The position numbers were made by a program, and so were the translations under genes. DNA of 64,000 nt from positions 36,226-100,225 of the forward strand of contig NZ_JADBGG010000018.1 in the NCBI RefSeq assembly GCF_014873765.1, read 5' to 3'. Within the stretch, counting starts at the first letter, position 1. The number at the start of each line of letters is the position of its first letter. The notes beneath the pieces were generated by a model. That model made no database searches. It was not told the DNA's origin and was given only the letters and a program-made list of their open reading frames with translations. The DNA is from Desulfomicrobium macestii. Its GTDB lineage: Bacteria; Desulfobacterota; Desulfovibrionia; Desulfovibrionales; Desulfomicrobiaceae. This document shows positions 1-9,018 of this stretch, piece by piece.

Positions 1-942
1 CAGCGAGGGCACGCGGATGCGGACCACCGCCAGGCGGTAGAAGAGGTCCTGCCGGAACGTCCCGGTGCGGACCATCTCTTCGAGGTCACGGTTGGTAGCG
101 GCCACGACCCGGGTGCGCACCGTGCGCTTGGCCGTGGAGCCCAGGGGGTAGAATTCGCCCTCCTGCAAAAAGCGCAGCAGCTTGGCCTGGGCGCTGCCCG
201 GCAGTTCTCCGATTTCGTCCAGAAAGAGCGTGCCTCCAGCCGCTTCCTCCACCAGTCCCGTCTTGCCCCTTTTTCCGGCGCCGCTGAAGGCTCCCGGCGC
301 GTAGCCGAAGAGCTCGCTCTCGATCAGTTCAGCGGGGATAGCCGCGCAGTTGACCGTGATCAGCGGGCCGCGAAAATTCGGGCTGCGGTAATGGATGGCG
401 CTGGCGATGAGCTCCTTGCCCGTGCCCGTGTCGCCTTCGACGAGCACCGGCGTGTCCGGGCTGACCGCGACCTTGGCCACGGTCTGGACCACATCGGTCA
501 GGGCCTCGCTCTCGGCCACGAAAAAGGGAATCTGTTCCCTGAGGGCCTTGTCCTGCAGGAGCCGGATTTCCTTGCCGAGGCGGATGGAACTCCCCGCCCG
601 TTCCAGGCAAAGCTTGAGGGCATCCATGCGCAGTGGCTTCAGAAGGTAATCGAAGGCGCCGCGCTTCATGGCCGAGATGACCGTGTCCAGATCCTCGAAG
701 GCCGTGATCATGATCACGGCGGCGTGAGGCGCCTGTCCTCGGATGTGATCCAACACCTCTAGGCCGCTGATGTCGGGCAGTCCGATGTCCAGGAGCACGA
801 GGTCCGGGGCCAGGGCGGGCAGCGATTCCAGGGCTTCCTTGCCGCTGGCCAGGGCGCTGACCTTGTAGTGGCGGCCGAGGGCCATGGACAGGCTGTCTCG
901 GATGGATTCTTCATCGTCGATGATGAGCAGGGAGTAGTTCAT
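1..942 (-). CDS. sigma-54-dependent response regulator (NtrC family), C-terminus cut by window edge
   Basis: This reads on the minus strand from ATG at 942 to the window start, giving 314 residues without a stop. It begins with a receiver domain (acidic pair IIDDEE near residue 8, phospho-acceptor Asp52 in LLDIGLPD). A sigma-54 AAA+ domain follows, with Walker A GDTGTGKE around residues 170-176 and the sigma-54 contact loop seen as GAFSGA rather than the usual GAFTGA. The C-terminal part of the AAA+ domain and the expected Fis-type HTH lie outside the window. The start overlaps the stop of the sensor kinase by four bases (ATGA), so the two form one transcription unit and very probably a cognate pair. 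It should activate sigma-54 promoters on phosphorylation; the targets are not visible here. Confidence 0.93.
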   Translation of the reverse strand, partial: MNYSLLIIDDEESIRDSLSMALGRHYKVSALASGKEALESLPALAPDLVLLDIGLPDISGLEVLDHIRGQAPHAAVIMITAFEDLDTVISAMKRGAFDYLLKPLRMDALKLCLERAGSSIRLGKEIRLLQDKALREQIPFFVAESEALTDVVQTVAKVAVSPDTPVLVEGDTGTGKELIASAIHYRSPNFRGPLITVNCAAIPAELIESELFGYAPGAFSGAGKRGKTGLVEEAAGGTLFLDEIGELPGSAQAKLLRFLQEGEFYPLGSTAKRTVRTRVVAATNRDLEEMVRTGTFRQDLFYRLAVVRIRVPSL

Positions 943-3329
943 TGGTGCTCCGGGGCCGGGAGAGGGAATTCGAGTCTGAATTCCGCTCCGCCCGAGGGGC
1001 TTTCGCCCACGTGGATGGTGCCGCTGTGGTCGGCGACGATGCGTTGCACGATGGACAGGCCGATGCCGGTGCCGTCGTTCGCGGTGGTGTAGAACGGGTC
1101 GAAAATGCGTTCCCGATCGGCCGGGGCTATGCCCGGCCCGTTGTCCGCGATGCACAGACTGAGCCGGTCCTGGTCGGACAGGACGCGCAGCGAGATGTTC
1201 TTGGCTCCCTCGTTGTGACGCAATGCCCGGGCCGCGTTATCCACGATGTTGATGACCGCCTGCTCAAGCTGCATGCGGTCTCCGAGGATGGCCGGCGCGG
1301 CGGTGAGATCCGTATCCACGGTAATCCCGGCCTTGCGCAGGGTCGGGAGCATGAGGCTCAGGCCCTCCTGCACCGGAACGGACAGGTCGAGCAGTTCGAG
1401 GCGCGGCGTGCCGGGTTTGGAGAAATCCAGCACCCTGCGGATGACGGACTCCATCTTGCCGGCGGCCTTGCGGATCTTGGCGATGGTCTGGCGCAGGACC
1501 GAGGCGGGCTCTGTGGCCGGAAGGTCGTCGCAGATCTCGTCCATGGCGTAGAGATACCCGTGGATGCCGGTCAGGGGGTTGCGGATCTCGTGGGCGATGC
1601 CGGCGGCCATGCGGCCCAGGGAATTGATCTTGTCGAGGAGCATGATCTGCCGGGCCATGCGCCGGGCTCCCGTGACGTCGGCCATGAACACGGCCACGCG
1701 CGTGACCTGTCCGAGATCGTCCAGGACGGGGTAGAAGCGCAGGTCCAGATCGCGCTCTTCCCCGTACTCGTTGATGGAGCGAACTTCCCCGCTGGCGAAG
1801 ACCTTGTCCACGGCCTGCCGAAATCGCTCGGCGCGTGTTTCGGGCAGCAGGGCATACAGGGACAGCCCGTAGAGGGACTCCCGGTTTCTGCCCAGGCGTG
1901 ATGCCCCGGTTTCGTTGATGTCGAGGATGATTCCGGCCTGATCCATGAGCAGCAGGGTTTCTGTCGGGGCATTGATGAGCGCCCGGGCCTTGGCCTCGCG
2001 GTCGCGGATATGGGCCTCGGCCAGGCGGCGCTGTTCGATCTCGAAGCGCAGATCGGTGGTGCGGCGGTCCACCTCGATCTCCAGGCTGGCGCGCGCCTTG
2101 CGCAGATCGCCTTCGGCCCGGATGCGCTCGTGGACTTCGCGTTCAAGTTCGTCATTGGCTGTGCGCAGATGCTCGGTGCGGGCGCGGACCGCCTCTTCGA
2201 GCTGCTCCTTGTGACGGCGCAGCACGGCCTGGGCCTCCTGACGGCGGCGGATGGAGCTCAGGAGCATGGCCAGGGCGGCCAGAAGTACTGCCACGCCCAC
2301 GGTGGCGGTCCAGATGTAGCGTTTGTCGATCTGGTAGAAACGGGCGGGCTGGTTGAGAACGAGGCTGCCTGCGGGCAGGGCCTTCTCGCTGATTCCAAGG
2401 CGCTGCAACTGGATGTAGTCGAAGATGAAGCGCGAAGGGGTCTTCGTGTGCACGGGGATGTCGTCGGGATCGGTTCCGCCGAGGACCTCCATGGCCAGCC
2501 GGGCCGCGCGTTCGCCCTCGGTGCGCCCCTGAACCATCTTGCCGCCCACGCAGCCCGTGCCCATCTCGAAATCCCAGAATCCGTAAATAGGCACTTTGGT
2601 GTGGGTGGAGAGGAAGAGATTCTTGCCGCGATAATCGACCAGTACCCCTTCCTCGTTGCGCATGACTCCGTGGATGAGGATGACCTGGCCGGGGCCCAGT
2701 TCCTTGAGCCTATCACGCAGTTCCAGCGCGTCGAGGTTGTTCCAATAGGTGAAGCGGATGCCCGGAAACTGCCGTTCCAGGGCGTGCAGGGAACGGTCCG
2801 TGAGCAGGTCGGTGATGGACTGATCCGCGCCGATGACCACGAACTCCCGTGTGCCGGGATGGAGCGAGAGGGCCGAGAGCATGGTTTCGGCAAAGGCCGG
2901 GTTTTCGGCCAGGCCGGTGATGTCCTTCTGGCCGCGCAATTGTCCGGGTGTGAAATCGTTGACGCCGCAAAAGACGACGGGCGCGCCGCGGAAGATGCTG
3001 TCACGATATTCGAGCACGAAGTCCAGGGCGTCGTTGTCCGTGGTGAGGATGAGGTTGAAGGTGCTCTCGGCGAGTTTGTGCCGCAGAAGCGCGGCCTGCA
3101 GGGAGAGATAGGATGTGTCGGTGTTGCGCTTGGTGTCTAGGTATTCAACCCAGAGCAGTGCTCCGGGCATTTCGGCGCGAAACGTTTCGCTGATGCCCGT
3201 GTTCAGGGTGTCGGTCCAGGACAGGCCCGGATGATAGGAGTGCAGAACGAGCACGCTTGGCGGTGCGGCCAGGAGCGGCAAGGGCGGCAGGAACAGCAGG
3301 AGAAAAAGAATGATGCGCGTCATGGGCAC
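939..3329 (-). CDS. membrane sensor histidine kinase with ABC-type substrate-binding sensor domain and PAS
   Basis: This is a 796-residue sensor kinase. It has an N-terminal signal or anchor sequence (about residues 4-22) and a periplasmic region of about 300 residues resembling the ABC-transporter substrate-binding family found in some kinases. One transmembrane helix lies near 337-360, followed by a long charged coiled coil (365-440) and a PAS domain (about 445-560). The HisKA H-box is IAHEIRNPL with His580. The HATPase has an N-box (NIVDNAARAL), DNGPGI and GTGIGLSIV. It should phosphorylate the sigma-54 regulator encoded immediately downstream, whose start overlaps its stop. The listed start is GTG at 3329; an ATG two codons later (3323) is equally possible, and neither has a strong Shine-Dalgarno. 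The ligand cannot be deduced. Confidence 0.92.
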   Translation of the reverse strand: MPMTRIILFLLLFLPPLPLLAAPPSVLVLHSYHPGLSWTDTLNTGISETFRAEMPGALLWVEYLDTKRNTDTSYLSLQAALLRHKLAESTFNLILTTDNDALDFVLEYRDSIFRGAPVVFCGVNDFTPGQLRGQKDITGLAENPAFAETMLSALSLHPGTREFVVIGADQSITDLLTDRSLHALERQFPGIRFTYWNNLDALELRDRLKELGPGQVILIHGVMRNEEGVLVDYRGKNLFLSTHTKVPIYGFWDFEMGTGCVGGKMVQGRTEGERAARLAMEVLGGTDPDDIPVHTKTPSRFIFDYIQLQRLGISEKALPAGSLVLNQPARFYQIDKRYIWTATVGVAVLLAALAMLLSSIRRRQEAQAVLRRHKEQLEEAVRARTEHLRTANDELEREVHERIRAEGDLRKARASLEIEVDRRTTDLRFEIEQRRLAEAHIRDREAKARALINAPTETLLLMDQAGIILDINETGASRLGRNRESLYGLSLYALLPETRAERFRQAVDKVFASGEVRSINEYGEERDLDLRFYPVLDDLGQVTRVAVFMADVTGARRMARQIMLLDKINSLGRMAAGIAHEIRNPLTGIHGYLYAMDEICDDLPATEPASVLRQTIAKIRKAAGKMESVIRRVLDFSKPGTPRLELLDLSVPVQEGLSLMLPTLRKAGITVDTDLTAAPAILGDRMQLEQAVINIVDNAARALRHNEGAKNISLRVLSDQDRLSLCIADNGPGIAPADRERIFDPFYTTANDGTGIGLSIVQRIVADHSGTIHVGESPSGGAEFRLEFPLPAPEHQ

Positions 3330-3376
3330 GGTGTAAGCGCAATCCGTGCGACCTTCAAGTCTGAGGGCCGCTATCC

Positions 3377-3405
3377 TTGACAGGCTGGGAGGATGGGAAT
3401 AACGA
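3377..3405 (+). promoter_or_regulatory. candidate sigma-70 promoter of the rpsF operon
   Basis: A perfect TTGACA lies at 3377-3382. After 17 bases comes TAACGA(T) at 3400-3405, a partial match to TATAAT. It lies about 65 bases upstream of rpsF in the gap between the divergent kinase gene and the ribosomal operon. The -10 is imperfect, so this is a prediction. Confidence 0.45.
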
Positions 3406-3468
3406 TCCTTGTTTCCTTGCTCCCCCGAATGGAATGGGGTGGGCTTTTACCCGTAAGGAGGATTTATA

Positions 3469-3786
3469 ATGATGACCAGGTACGAGGAATTGATCCTGCT
3501 CAGCCCTGAGCTGGGTGTGGAAGAATGTCGCGAAATCGTGAACAACTTCAGCGCCATTGTCGAGCGCGAGGGCGGCACCGTCCTCAAGATCGATGACTGG
3601 GGCGTCAAGGATACGGCATATCCGGTGCGCAAGTTCAATCGTGGCCGGTACGTCCGCATGGAACTGAACATGCCCGGCAAGGCTGTCGCGGAATTGGAAC
3701 GCAATGTCCGCATCACCGATGGCGTGTTCAAGTTCATCACCGTCAGACTCGCCGAGACTCCTGTTGCGGCAACCGAGGAGGCATAG
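3469..3786 (+). CDS. rpsF: 30S ribosomal protein S6
   Basis: This 105-residue protein has the S6 opening ([14 protein letters not shown]), the internal [11 protein letters not shown] segment and the usual small alpha/beta length. S6 binds the central domain of 16S rRNA together with S18. The start ATG at 3469 has an ideal AAGGAGG at 3455-3461. It is the first gene of rpsF-rpsR-rplI-dnaB, with S18 starting one base after its stop. The 60-base leader contains GGG/CCC and CCCC/GGGG pairing possibilities close to the ribosome-binding site, which could host S6:S18 feedback, but I cannot show that. Confidence 0.97.
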   Translation: MMTRYEELILLSPELGVEECREIVNNFSAIVEREGGTVLKIDDWGVKDTAYPVRKFNRGRYVRMELNMPGKAVAELERNVRITDGVFKFITVRLAETPVAATEEA

Positions 3787-3787
3787 C

Positions 3788-4051
3788 ATGTCCTTTAAGA
3801 AGAAATTCGCACCCCGGAGAAAGTACTGCCGTTTCTGCGAGAATCCCGAGATCCTGCTTGATTACAAGCATCCCGAAGTCCTGAACGATTTCGTGACCGA
3901 TCGCGGCAAGATCATTGCCAGCCGCATCACCGGCACCTGCGCCAAGCACCAGCGGGCTCTCACCCGTGAAGTGAAGCGCGCCCGCCAGATGGCTCTGATG
4001 TTCTACACGGCTACCCACAGCACCGACGTGCTCAAAAAATCTAGAGTCTAG
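3788..4051 (+). CDS. rpsR: 30S ribosomal protein S18
   Basis: This 87-residue basic protein has the S18 zinc-binding type sequence: [10 protein letters not shown] near the N-terminus, then [11 protein letters not shown] in the middle. The four potential metal ligands (two Cys in CRFC, then Cys and His in CAKH) show it is the zinc-binding form. S18 pairs with S6 on the small subunit. The ATG at 3788 was chosen because homology starts there and the gene begins one base after the rpsF stop; longer readings upstream in this frame overlap rpsF. It is followed five codons later by rplI. Confidence 0.97.
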   Translation: MSFKKKFAPRRKYCRFCENPEILLDYKHPEVLNDFVTDRGKIIASRITGTCAKHQRALTREVKRARQMALMFYTATHSTDVLKKSRV

Positions 4052-4062
4052 GAGATTTGATC

Positions 4063-4572
4063 ATGAAGGTCATTTTGAGAGCAGACGTGGATAATCTGGG
4101 CCGACTTGGCGACATCGTCGCGGTCCGTCCCGGTTATGGCAGAAATTATCTGTTGCCTCAGGGTCTTGCCTCCATGGCAACTCCCGGCAACCTGAAGGTC
4201 TTTGAACAGGAACGCCGCAAGCTGCAGGCCATGAACGACGCCGTCAAGGCCGAGGCAGCCGCTTTGGCCGCCAAGATCGAGGCCGCCAAGGTCGTGATCG
4301 AAGTGCGCGTGGGCGACGGCGACAAGCTTTACGGCTCCGTCACCACTCCCCAGATCGCCACGATCCTGGAAGAGCAGGGCGTGGAAGTGGATCGCCGCAA
4401 GATCCAGCTCGAAGACGGCATCCGCTCCCTGGGCGAATACGTCATCGACGTGAAGCTGCACCCCGAAGTCGTGGCCAAGCTGACCGTGAACGTGGTCAAG
4501 TTTGGTCGTCCTGAGCAGGTGAACGAACCCGAACCGCAGGCCGATGCAACCGAAGAAGCCGCCGCGGAATAA
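4063..4572 (+). CDS. rplI: 50S ribosomal protein L9
   Basis: This 169-residue protein starts MKVILRADVDNLGRLGDIV and carries the L9 signature VRPGYGRNYLLPQGLA. A long central connecting helix comes next (about residues 45-80, rich in Ala, Lys and Glu), then the C-terminal rRNA-binding domain. A C-terminal acidic tail of about 20 residues (EPEPQADATEEAAAE) goes beyond the usual 148-150 residues. ATG at 4063 is preferred over an in-frame TTG at 4057 because GGAG at 4051-4054 is well spaced for it. Its 3' end overlaps the apparent dnaB start by 29 bases. Confidence 0.96.
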   Translation: MKVILRADVDNLGRLGDIVAVRPGYGRNYLLPQGLASMATPGNLKVFEQERRKLQAMNDAVKAEAAALAAKIEAAKVVIEVRVGDGDKLYGSVTTPQIATILEEQGVEVDRRKIQLEDGIRSLGEYVIDVKLHPEVVAKLTVNVVKFGRPEQVNEPEPQADATEEAAAE

Positions 4573-5992
4573 GTTCGGGCAGCGCCTCGAAACTCGAATC
4601 CAACCAGAGGAGGCCTTGCAAAAGGCCTCTTCTGATTTGTTGCGCCGAGTCCCCCCGCACAACACCGAAGCCGAACAGGCGGTGCTGGGCGGGGTTTTTC
4701 TGCGTAACGACATTTTTCATACTCTGGTCGACACGATAAACGACGAGGATTTCTATTCTCCGGTGCACCGCACCATCTATCAGGCCTTCCAGGAACTCTA
4801 CCGCCGCCGCGAGCCCGTCGATCTGGTCACGGTGGCCGAATATCTGCAGACCAAGGGCCAGCTCGACGAGGTCGGCGGCACGGTCTATCTCGCCTCCCTG
4901 GCCGAGTCCGTGGCCTCGGCGTCCAACTCAGTCTTTCACGCCCAGATCGTGCGCGACAAGTCCGTGCGGCGCAGGCTCATCCAGACCTCTTCCGAGATCC
5001 TGACCAGTTGCTTCGAAGCCGGCGAGCAGACAGAATCCCTGCTGGATCAGGCCGAGCAGCAGATTTTCTCCATCGCCGAATCCAAGGGCAAGCCCGTCTT
5101 CATGAGCAGCAAGGACCTGGTCCAGCGGGTCTTCGAGCAGCTTGAGACGCGGGCCGGGCAGGGCGAGCTGGTCACGGGCGTGCCCACGGGCTACACCGAT
5201 TTCGATCAGATGACCGCCGGACTGCAGAAGTCCGACCTGATCATTCTCGCGGCCCGCCCGTCCATGGGCAAGACCGCCCTGGCACTGAACATGGGCATGC
5301 GCGCCGCCATTCAGCACGATGTACCCGTGGCGGTCTTCTCGCTTGAAATGTCCATGGACCAGCTCATGATGCGCCTTCTGGGTTGTCACGGACGCGTGGA
5401 CCTGAGCCGTCTGCGCAGCGGCTATCTGAACGACGAGGACTGGAGCAGGCTCTATCAGGCCGCCGAGGATCTTTCCCGGGCGCCCATCTACATCGACGAC
5501 ACTCCGGCCCTTTCGACCATGGAAATACGGGCCCGCAGCCGGCGCCTCAAGGCCGAGAAGGGCGTGGGGCTCATCATCGTCGACTATCTGCAGCTCATGC
5601 GCTCTTCCCACAAGAGCGACTCCCGCGAGCAGGAAATTTCGGATATCTCGCGTAACCTCAAGGCCCTGGCCAAGGAACTTGAGGTGCCGGTCATCGCCCT
5701 GTCGCAGCTCAACCGCAAGGTCGAGGAGCGTTCCGACAAGCGGCCCATGATCTCGGATTTGCGCGAATCCGGAGCCATCGAGCAGGACGCCGACGTCATT
5801 GTCTTCATCTACCGCGACGCGGCCTACAACAAGGCCGAGGACAATCCGAACAAGAATATCGCCGAGATCATCATCGGCAAACAGCGTAACGGCCCTGTCG
5901 GGGCCATCCGTCTGGGCTATTTCGGTCAGTACACTGTTTTCGAGAATCTTACGGAAGTGGGGTTGCCGTCCGAGAACGGCGGCGTGTACTGA
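4544..5992 (+). CDS. dnaB: replicative DNA helicase
   Basis: This 482-residue protein has the DnaB N-terminal domain (beginning RRVPPHNTEAEQAVLGG, about residue 34) and the RecA-like helicase domain. It shows Walker A ARPSMGKTALALN, Walker B LIIVDYLQLM, the ALSQLNRKVEER stretch, and the C-terminal DADVIVFIYRD and GNGP-like (QRNGPVG) motifs. DnaB is the ring helicase that unwinds DNA at the replication fork. ATG 4544 lies inside rplI and has only a weak ribosome-binding site. The first 33 residues before the conserved domain are an unusual extension, and their codons include a strong hairpin (4605-4634). A later start such as TTG 4637 cannot be excluded, although it has no usable Shine-Dalgarno. 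Confidence 0.95.
   Translation: MQPKKPPRNKFGQRLETRIQPEEALQKASSDLLRRVPPHNTEAEQAVLGGVFLRNDIFHTLVDTINDEDFYSPVHRTIYQAFQELYRRREPVDLVTVAEYLQTKGQLDEVGGTVYLASLAESVASASNSVFHAQIVRDKSVRRRLIQTSSEILTSCFEAGEQTESLLDQAEQQIFSIAESKGKPVFMSSKDLVQRVFEQLETRAGQGELVTGVPTGYTDFDQMTAGLQKSDLIILAARPSMGKTALALNMGMRAAIQHDVPVAVFSLEMSMDQLMMRLLGCHGRVDLSRLRSGYLNDEDWSRLYQAAEDLSRAPIYIDDTPALSTMEIRARSRRLKAEKGVGLIIVDYLQLMRSSHKSDSREQEISDISRNLKALAKELEVPVIALSQLNRKVEERSDKRPMISDLRESGAIEQDADVIVFIYRDAAYNKAEDNPNKNIAEIIIGKQRNGPVGAIRLGYFGQYTVFENLTEVGLPSENGGVY
4605..4634 (+). other. 13-bp GNRA-capped hairpin inside the 5' end of dnaB
   Basis: Bases 4605-4617 pair with 4622-4634 over 13 pairs with a single G-U wobble, closed by the tetraloop GCAA (GNRA class). 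The left arm holds AGAGGAGG, a Shine-Dalgarno-like sequence that would be hidden in the stem. No U-run follows, so it is not a standard terminator. It could tune the dnaB:L9 ratio by slowing translation or by RNA processing; this is inference. Confidence 0.55.
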
Positions 5993-6031
5993 CCAATCCC
6001 GCGCACCTTCAACTCAAGAGCGGACAAACCC

Positions 6032-7324
6032 ATGAAAGCCTATTGCCCGGAAGAATTTTTTTCGCGCAGCGAATTGGACAAGGTTCAGAAAACGCGTCTT
6101 GCAACCACTCTCGAACGTGCTGCCAAGTCCGAATTTTATGGCCACCGCTTCGCCGAAACGGGAATACGCCCCGAGGCGATCACTTCCGCCGCCGACATCA
6201 CGCGCCTCCCCTTCACCACCAAGGATGACCTGCGCAGCGCCTACCCCGCGCGCATGCTGACCCGGCCCGTGACCGACATGGTCCGCCTGCACGCATCCTC
6301 GGGTACCACGGGTTCGGCCACGGTCATCTACTACACCAGAAACGACATCGATTCCTGGGCCGATCTCATGGCCCGGTGCATGCACATGGTCGGAATCAGG
6401 GCCGAGGACACTTTTCAGAACATGTCCGGCTACGGCCTCTTCACCGGCGGTCTTGGCATTCACTACGGAGCCGAGCGGCTGGGCTGCCTGACCATCCCGG
6501 CCGGGGCGGGCAATTCCAAGCGCCAGCTCAAGCTGCTGGAAGATTTTCAGGTTTCCGTCGTCCATATCATCCCGTCCTATGCCCTGCATCTGGGCACGGT
6601 CAAAGACGAGCTTGGCTACACTCCCGATCGCCTGAACCTGCGCGTGGCCCTCATCGGTGCGGAGCCGCACACCGCGGCCATCCGGCAGCGCATCGAGGAA
6701 GTCTACGGAATCAAGGCCTACAACTCCTACGGGCTGTCCGAGATGAACGGTCCGGGCGTGGCTTTCGAGTGCCTTGAGCAGAACGGCATGCACATCTGGG
6801 AGGACGCCTACCTGGCCGAAATCGTTGATCCGGAAACGGGCGAGCAGTTGCCGGACGGCGAAGTCGGCGAGCTGGTCATCACCACACTGTGCCGCGAGGG
6901 CATGCCGCTGATTCGCTATCGCACCAAGGACCTGACCCGCTTCATTCCCGGCGACTGCGCCTGCGGCCGCGCGCATCGTCGCCTGGACCGCATCATGGGC
7001 CGCGCCGACGACATGATCATCCTGAAGGGGGTCAATATCTACCCCATGCAGGTCGAGCAGGTGCTGATGAGCATTCCGGAGGTCGGGCAGAATTATCTGA
7101 TCGTGCTGGAGCGTGACGGCTATCTGGACCAGATGCGCGTCAAGGTGGAGGTCAAGGAAGAGTACTTCGTGGAAGACATGCGTGAACTCAAGAGCCTGCA
7201 AAGTCGCATCAGCTCCAGGCTGCGCGACGAGATCCTCATTACCGCGCGCATCGATCTGGTGGAGCAGAACTCCTTGCCCAAGTCGGAAGGCAAGGCACAG
7301 CGGGTTCTGGATCTGCGCGAATAA
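6032..7324 (+). CDS. phenylacetate-CoA ligase family adenylating enzyme
   Basis: This 430-residue protein is of the PaaK family (usual length about 430-440). The AMP-binding P-loop is HASSGTTGSATVIYYT, where PaaK itself usually has HxSSGTTGxPTV. Other seen motifs are NSYGLSEMNGPGVAFEC, RYRTKDLTRF and the C-terminal GRADDMIILKGVNIYP. Such enzymes activate an aryl or related carboxylic acid with ATP and CoA in the cytoplasm. Sulfate reducers and other anaerobes carry several copies, often next to indolepyruvate oxidoreductase genes, which are absent here. It lies 39 bases after dnaB with no clear Shine-Dalgarno and is closed by a strong terminator. The exact substrate is unproven. Confidence 0.88.
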   Translation: MKAYCPEEFFSRSELDKVQKTRLATTLERAAKSEFYGHRFAETGIRPEAITSAADITRLPFTTKDDLRSAYPARMLTRPVTDMVRLHASSGTTGSATVIYYTRNDIDSWADLMARCMHMVGIRAEDTFQNMSGYGLFTGGLGIHYGAERLGCLTIPAGAGNSKRQLKLLEDFQVSVVHIIPSYALHLGTVKDELGYTPDRLNLRVALIGAEPHTAAIRQRIEEVYGIKAYNSYGLSEMNGPGVAFECLEQNGMHIWEDAYLAEIVDPETGEQLPDGEVGELVITTLCREGMPLIRYRTKDLTRFIPGDCACGRAHRRLDRIMGRADDMIILKGVNIYPMQVEQVLMSIPEVGQNYLIVLERDGYLDQMRVKVEVKEEYFVEDMRELKSLQSRISSRLRDEILITARIDLVEQNSLPKSEGKAQRVLDLRE

Positions 7325-7360
7325 AGAGCAGTCGGCAACTGATTTCAGATCAGACGTTCG

Positions 7361-7400
7361 GGACGACCCTGGCCGCAAATGGCTGGGGTCGTCCTTTTTT
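7361..7400 (+). terminator. rho-independent terminator after the ligase gene
   Basis: A 14-bp stem (7361-7374 with 7381-7394, two wobble pairs) around the loop GCAAAT is followed by TTTTTT. There is no matching T-run on the other strand, so it serves the plus-strand rpsF-dnaB-ligase unit. It ends at the stop codon of the convergent gene. Confidence 0.9.
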
Positions 7401-8917
7401 CATTCGTATTGCGTGACCGCGCAGGACAGCCCTTTTTCCTCGGCGCGGGTGCAATGCGCCAGGGCATCGTCGCGGGACCGTTCGAGGGCGAACTGGATCT
7501 CAATGCCGCTGACCAGCTCGCGTTCGAAAATGTTCAGCTGCTCTGGCAGTCCAAGGCTCATGCTTGCGCGGTCGATCTGCTGCTGATCCGTGAGCGGGCC
7601 CACCGTGGCCACAAATGGCCTGAAGACCACCGGCGTATCGGCCAGGCTGTTTTGGGATGCGAATCTTCCGGCCTGCTCGAAACTTTCGAAGCGGCCCACG
7701 AACAGGGTGAAGGGGGCTTCGCCGCTTTGGTCCTGGTTCCAGAACAGGGGTTGTTTCTGGTCCATGAAGCGCGGCAGGTGCAGCAAGAGGGATTCCATGG
7801 TCGGATAGGCGCCGAGCTGGAGTGAATAGGGGCCGTCGGTGGTGCGCTTGCGGAAGACGGTTTTGGCCACGCTCTGCCAGTGTACGGACCCGGACGCCGT
7901 GTGGATGTTTTCCGGGAGGGCGGGAGCGCTCGGAGCGGGCTCGACAGTCGTTTCCCGTGGCGTTCCGGTGAAGGCATGGAAAAGGTCGCTCATGCGCGCC
8001 TCCGGCATGAGCCAGGAAAAAAAGAATAAAAATGTTCCGATGATTGCCGCCATGCTCAGGGCCAGGACCACGCCTGCCATCCAGGAGTTGCCGGAGGCCA
8101 TGTTCTGGGTCGGCATGGCTTCGTCCGGCATCGGGGCCTCAGTGTCCGGGCAGTTGGTTTTGAAATTCAGGGCCTCTTCGGCATCGCAGCATTGATCCGA
8201 ATGCAGGGCCTTCAAGGCGAGCGTCATGGTCAGCATGCGCAGGATGCCGATCACTCCGGCCGCGCGTTTGGCCACCGCTTCGGGATTGCCGATGAGGTCT
8301 GTCGCCAGCCCGGCCCCGTCGAGGAGAAAGCGGATGTAGGCCAGCGACTGTTCGCGGGTCAGTTTGGGAAGAGTCCAGATGGCTCCGAGCATGTTGTAGA
8401 TGGGCCGGTTTTCGGGTCGGGCCAGCCGGTGCACGATCTCTCCGTTTCCGACCAGGACAACCTGGAGCACTGTTGTGAGGTGCTTTGTCAGGCTGAAAAG
8501 ACCTCCAAGAAAGGCGAAATCCGCATCCGTGAGCAGATGGGCATTGTCGACAAAGAGAATGACGTGCTTCTTTTCGCGAAGCAGTTGGGTCAAAGCCGCT
8601 TTATTTTCTTTCTCGGGTGACAAATTTTCATTTATCGTTTGAGAAAGTGTCAGTCCGGATGATGCGGTGATGCTTAACGTGTGGGCGCTTTGGGCAGACT
8701 TTAGGCGGTTCAGAAAAAAAGTCTTGCCTGATTTTGGAAATCCGATCACACAGCTCAGCAGACGATGGCTTTGTATGTCGCTCAAGACAGATTGAAAAAT
8801 GTCTTCAAGCTGCGGAGTACTGAAGTGCTGTGCAGTTTCGGACATGTTTTCAAAAGGTGAGTCGTGCATGGAATGTCTGCTTTTCGAAAAGTTATCGGGG
8901 TGGCGTCTGATACTCAT
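7400..8917 (-). CDS. AAA ATPase with transmembrane helix and SPOR-like C-terminal domain (ExeA/DamX-like)
   Basis: This 505-residue protein has a cytoplasmic ATPase domain with Walker A GFPKSGKTFF (about residues 59-67) and Walker B VILFVDNAHLL (about 115-125). One transmembrane segment lies around 283-305 (VVLALSMAAIIGTFLFFFSW), followed by a Pro-rich linker. The last 130 residues contain YSLQLGAYPTMESLLLHL and FTLFVGRFESFEQAGRFA, which resemble the paired beta-alpha repeats of a SPOR peptidoglycan-binding domain. This layout matches DamX-type proteins, which combine an ExeA-like ATPase with periplasmic SPOR binding at the division site. That parallel is inference. It stands alone, convergent with the ligase gene. 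Later ATGs (MHDSPFE, MSETAQHF) could be the true start. Confidence 0.8.
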   Translation of the reverse strand: MSIRRHPDNFSKSRHSMHDSPFENMSETAQHFSTPQLEDIFQSVLSDIQSHRLLSCVIGFPKSGKTFFLNRLKSAQSAHTLSITASSGLTLSQTINENLSPEKENKAALTQLLREKKHVILFVDNAHLLTDADFAFLGGLFSLTKHLTTVLQVVLVGNGEIVHRLARPENRPIYNMLGAIWTLPKLTREQSLAYIRFLLDGAGLATDLIGNPEAVAKRAAGVIGILRMLTMTLALKALHSDQCCDAEEALNFKTNCPDTEAPMPDEAMPTQNMASGNSWMAGVVLALSMAAIIGTFLFFFSWLMPEARMSDLFHAFTGTPRETTVEPAPSAPALPENIHTASGSVHWQSVAKTVFRKRTTDGPYSLQLGAYPTMESLLLHLPRFMDQKQPLFWNQDQSGEAPFTLFVGRFESFEQAGRFASQNSLADTPVVFRPFVATVGPLTDQQQIDRASMSLGLPEQLNIFERELVSGIEIQFALERSRDDALAHCTRAEEKGLSCAVTQYE

Positions 8918-9018
8918 GATTATTTATGAGCCTTCGCTTAATACGTAGGTGCAGCCTTAATTCTATGCAAGCTTTTTTTTAAAATATACTGCTATTATGC
9001 ATGGTTTGGTGGATCACG

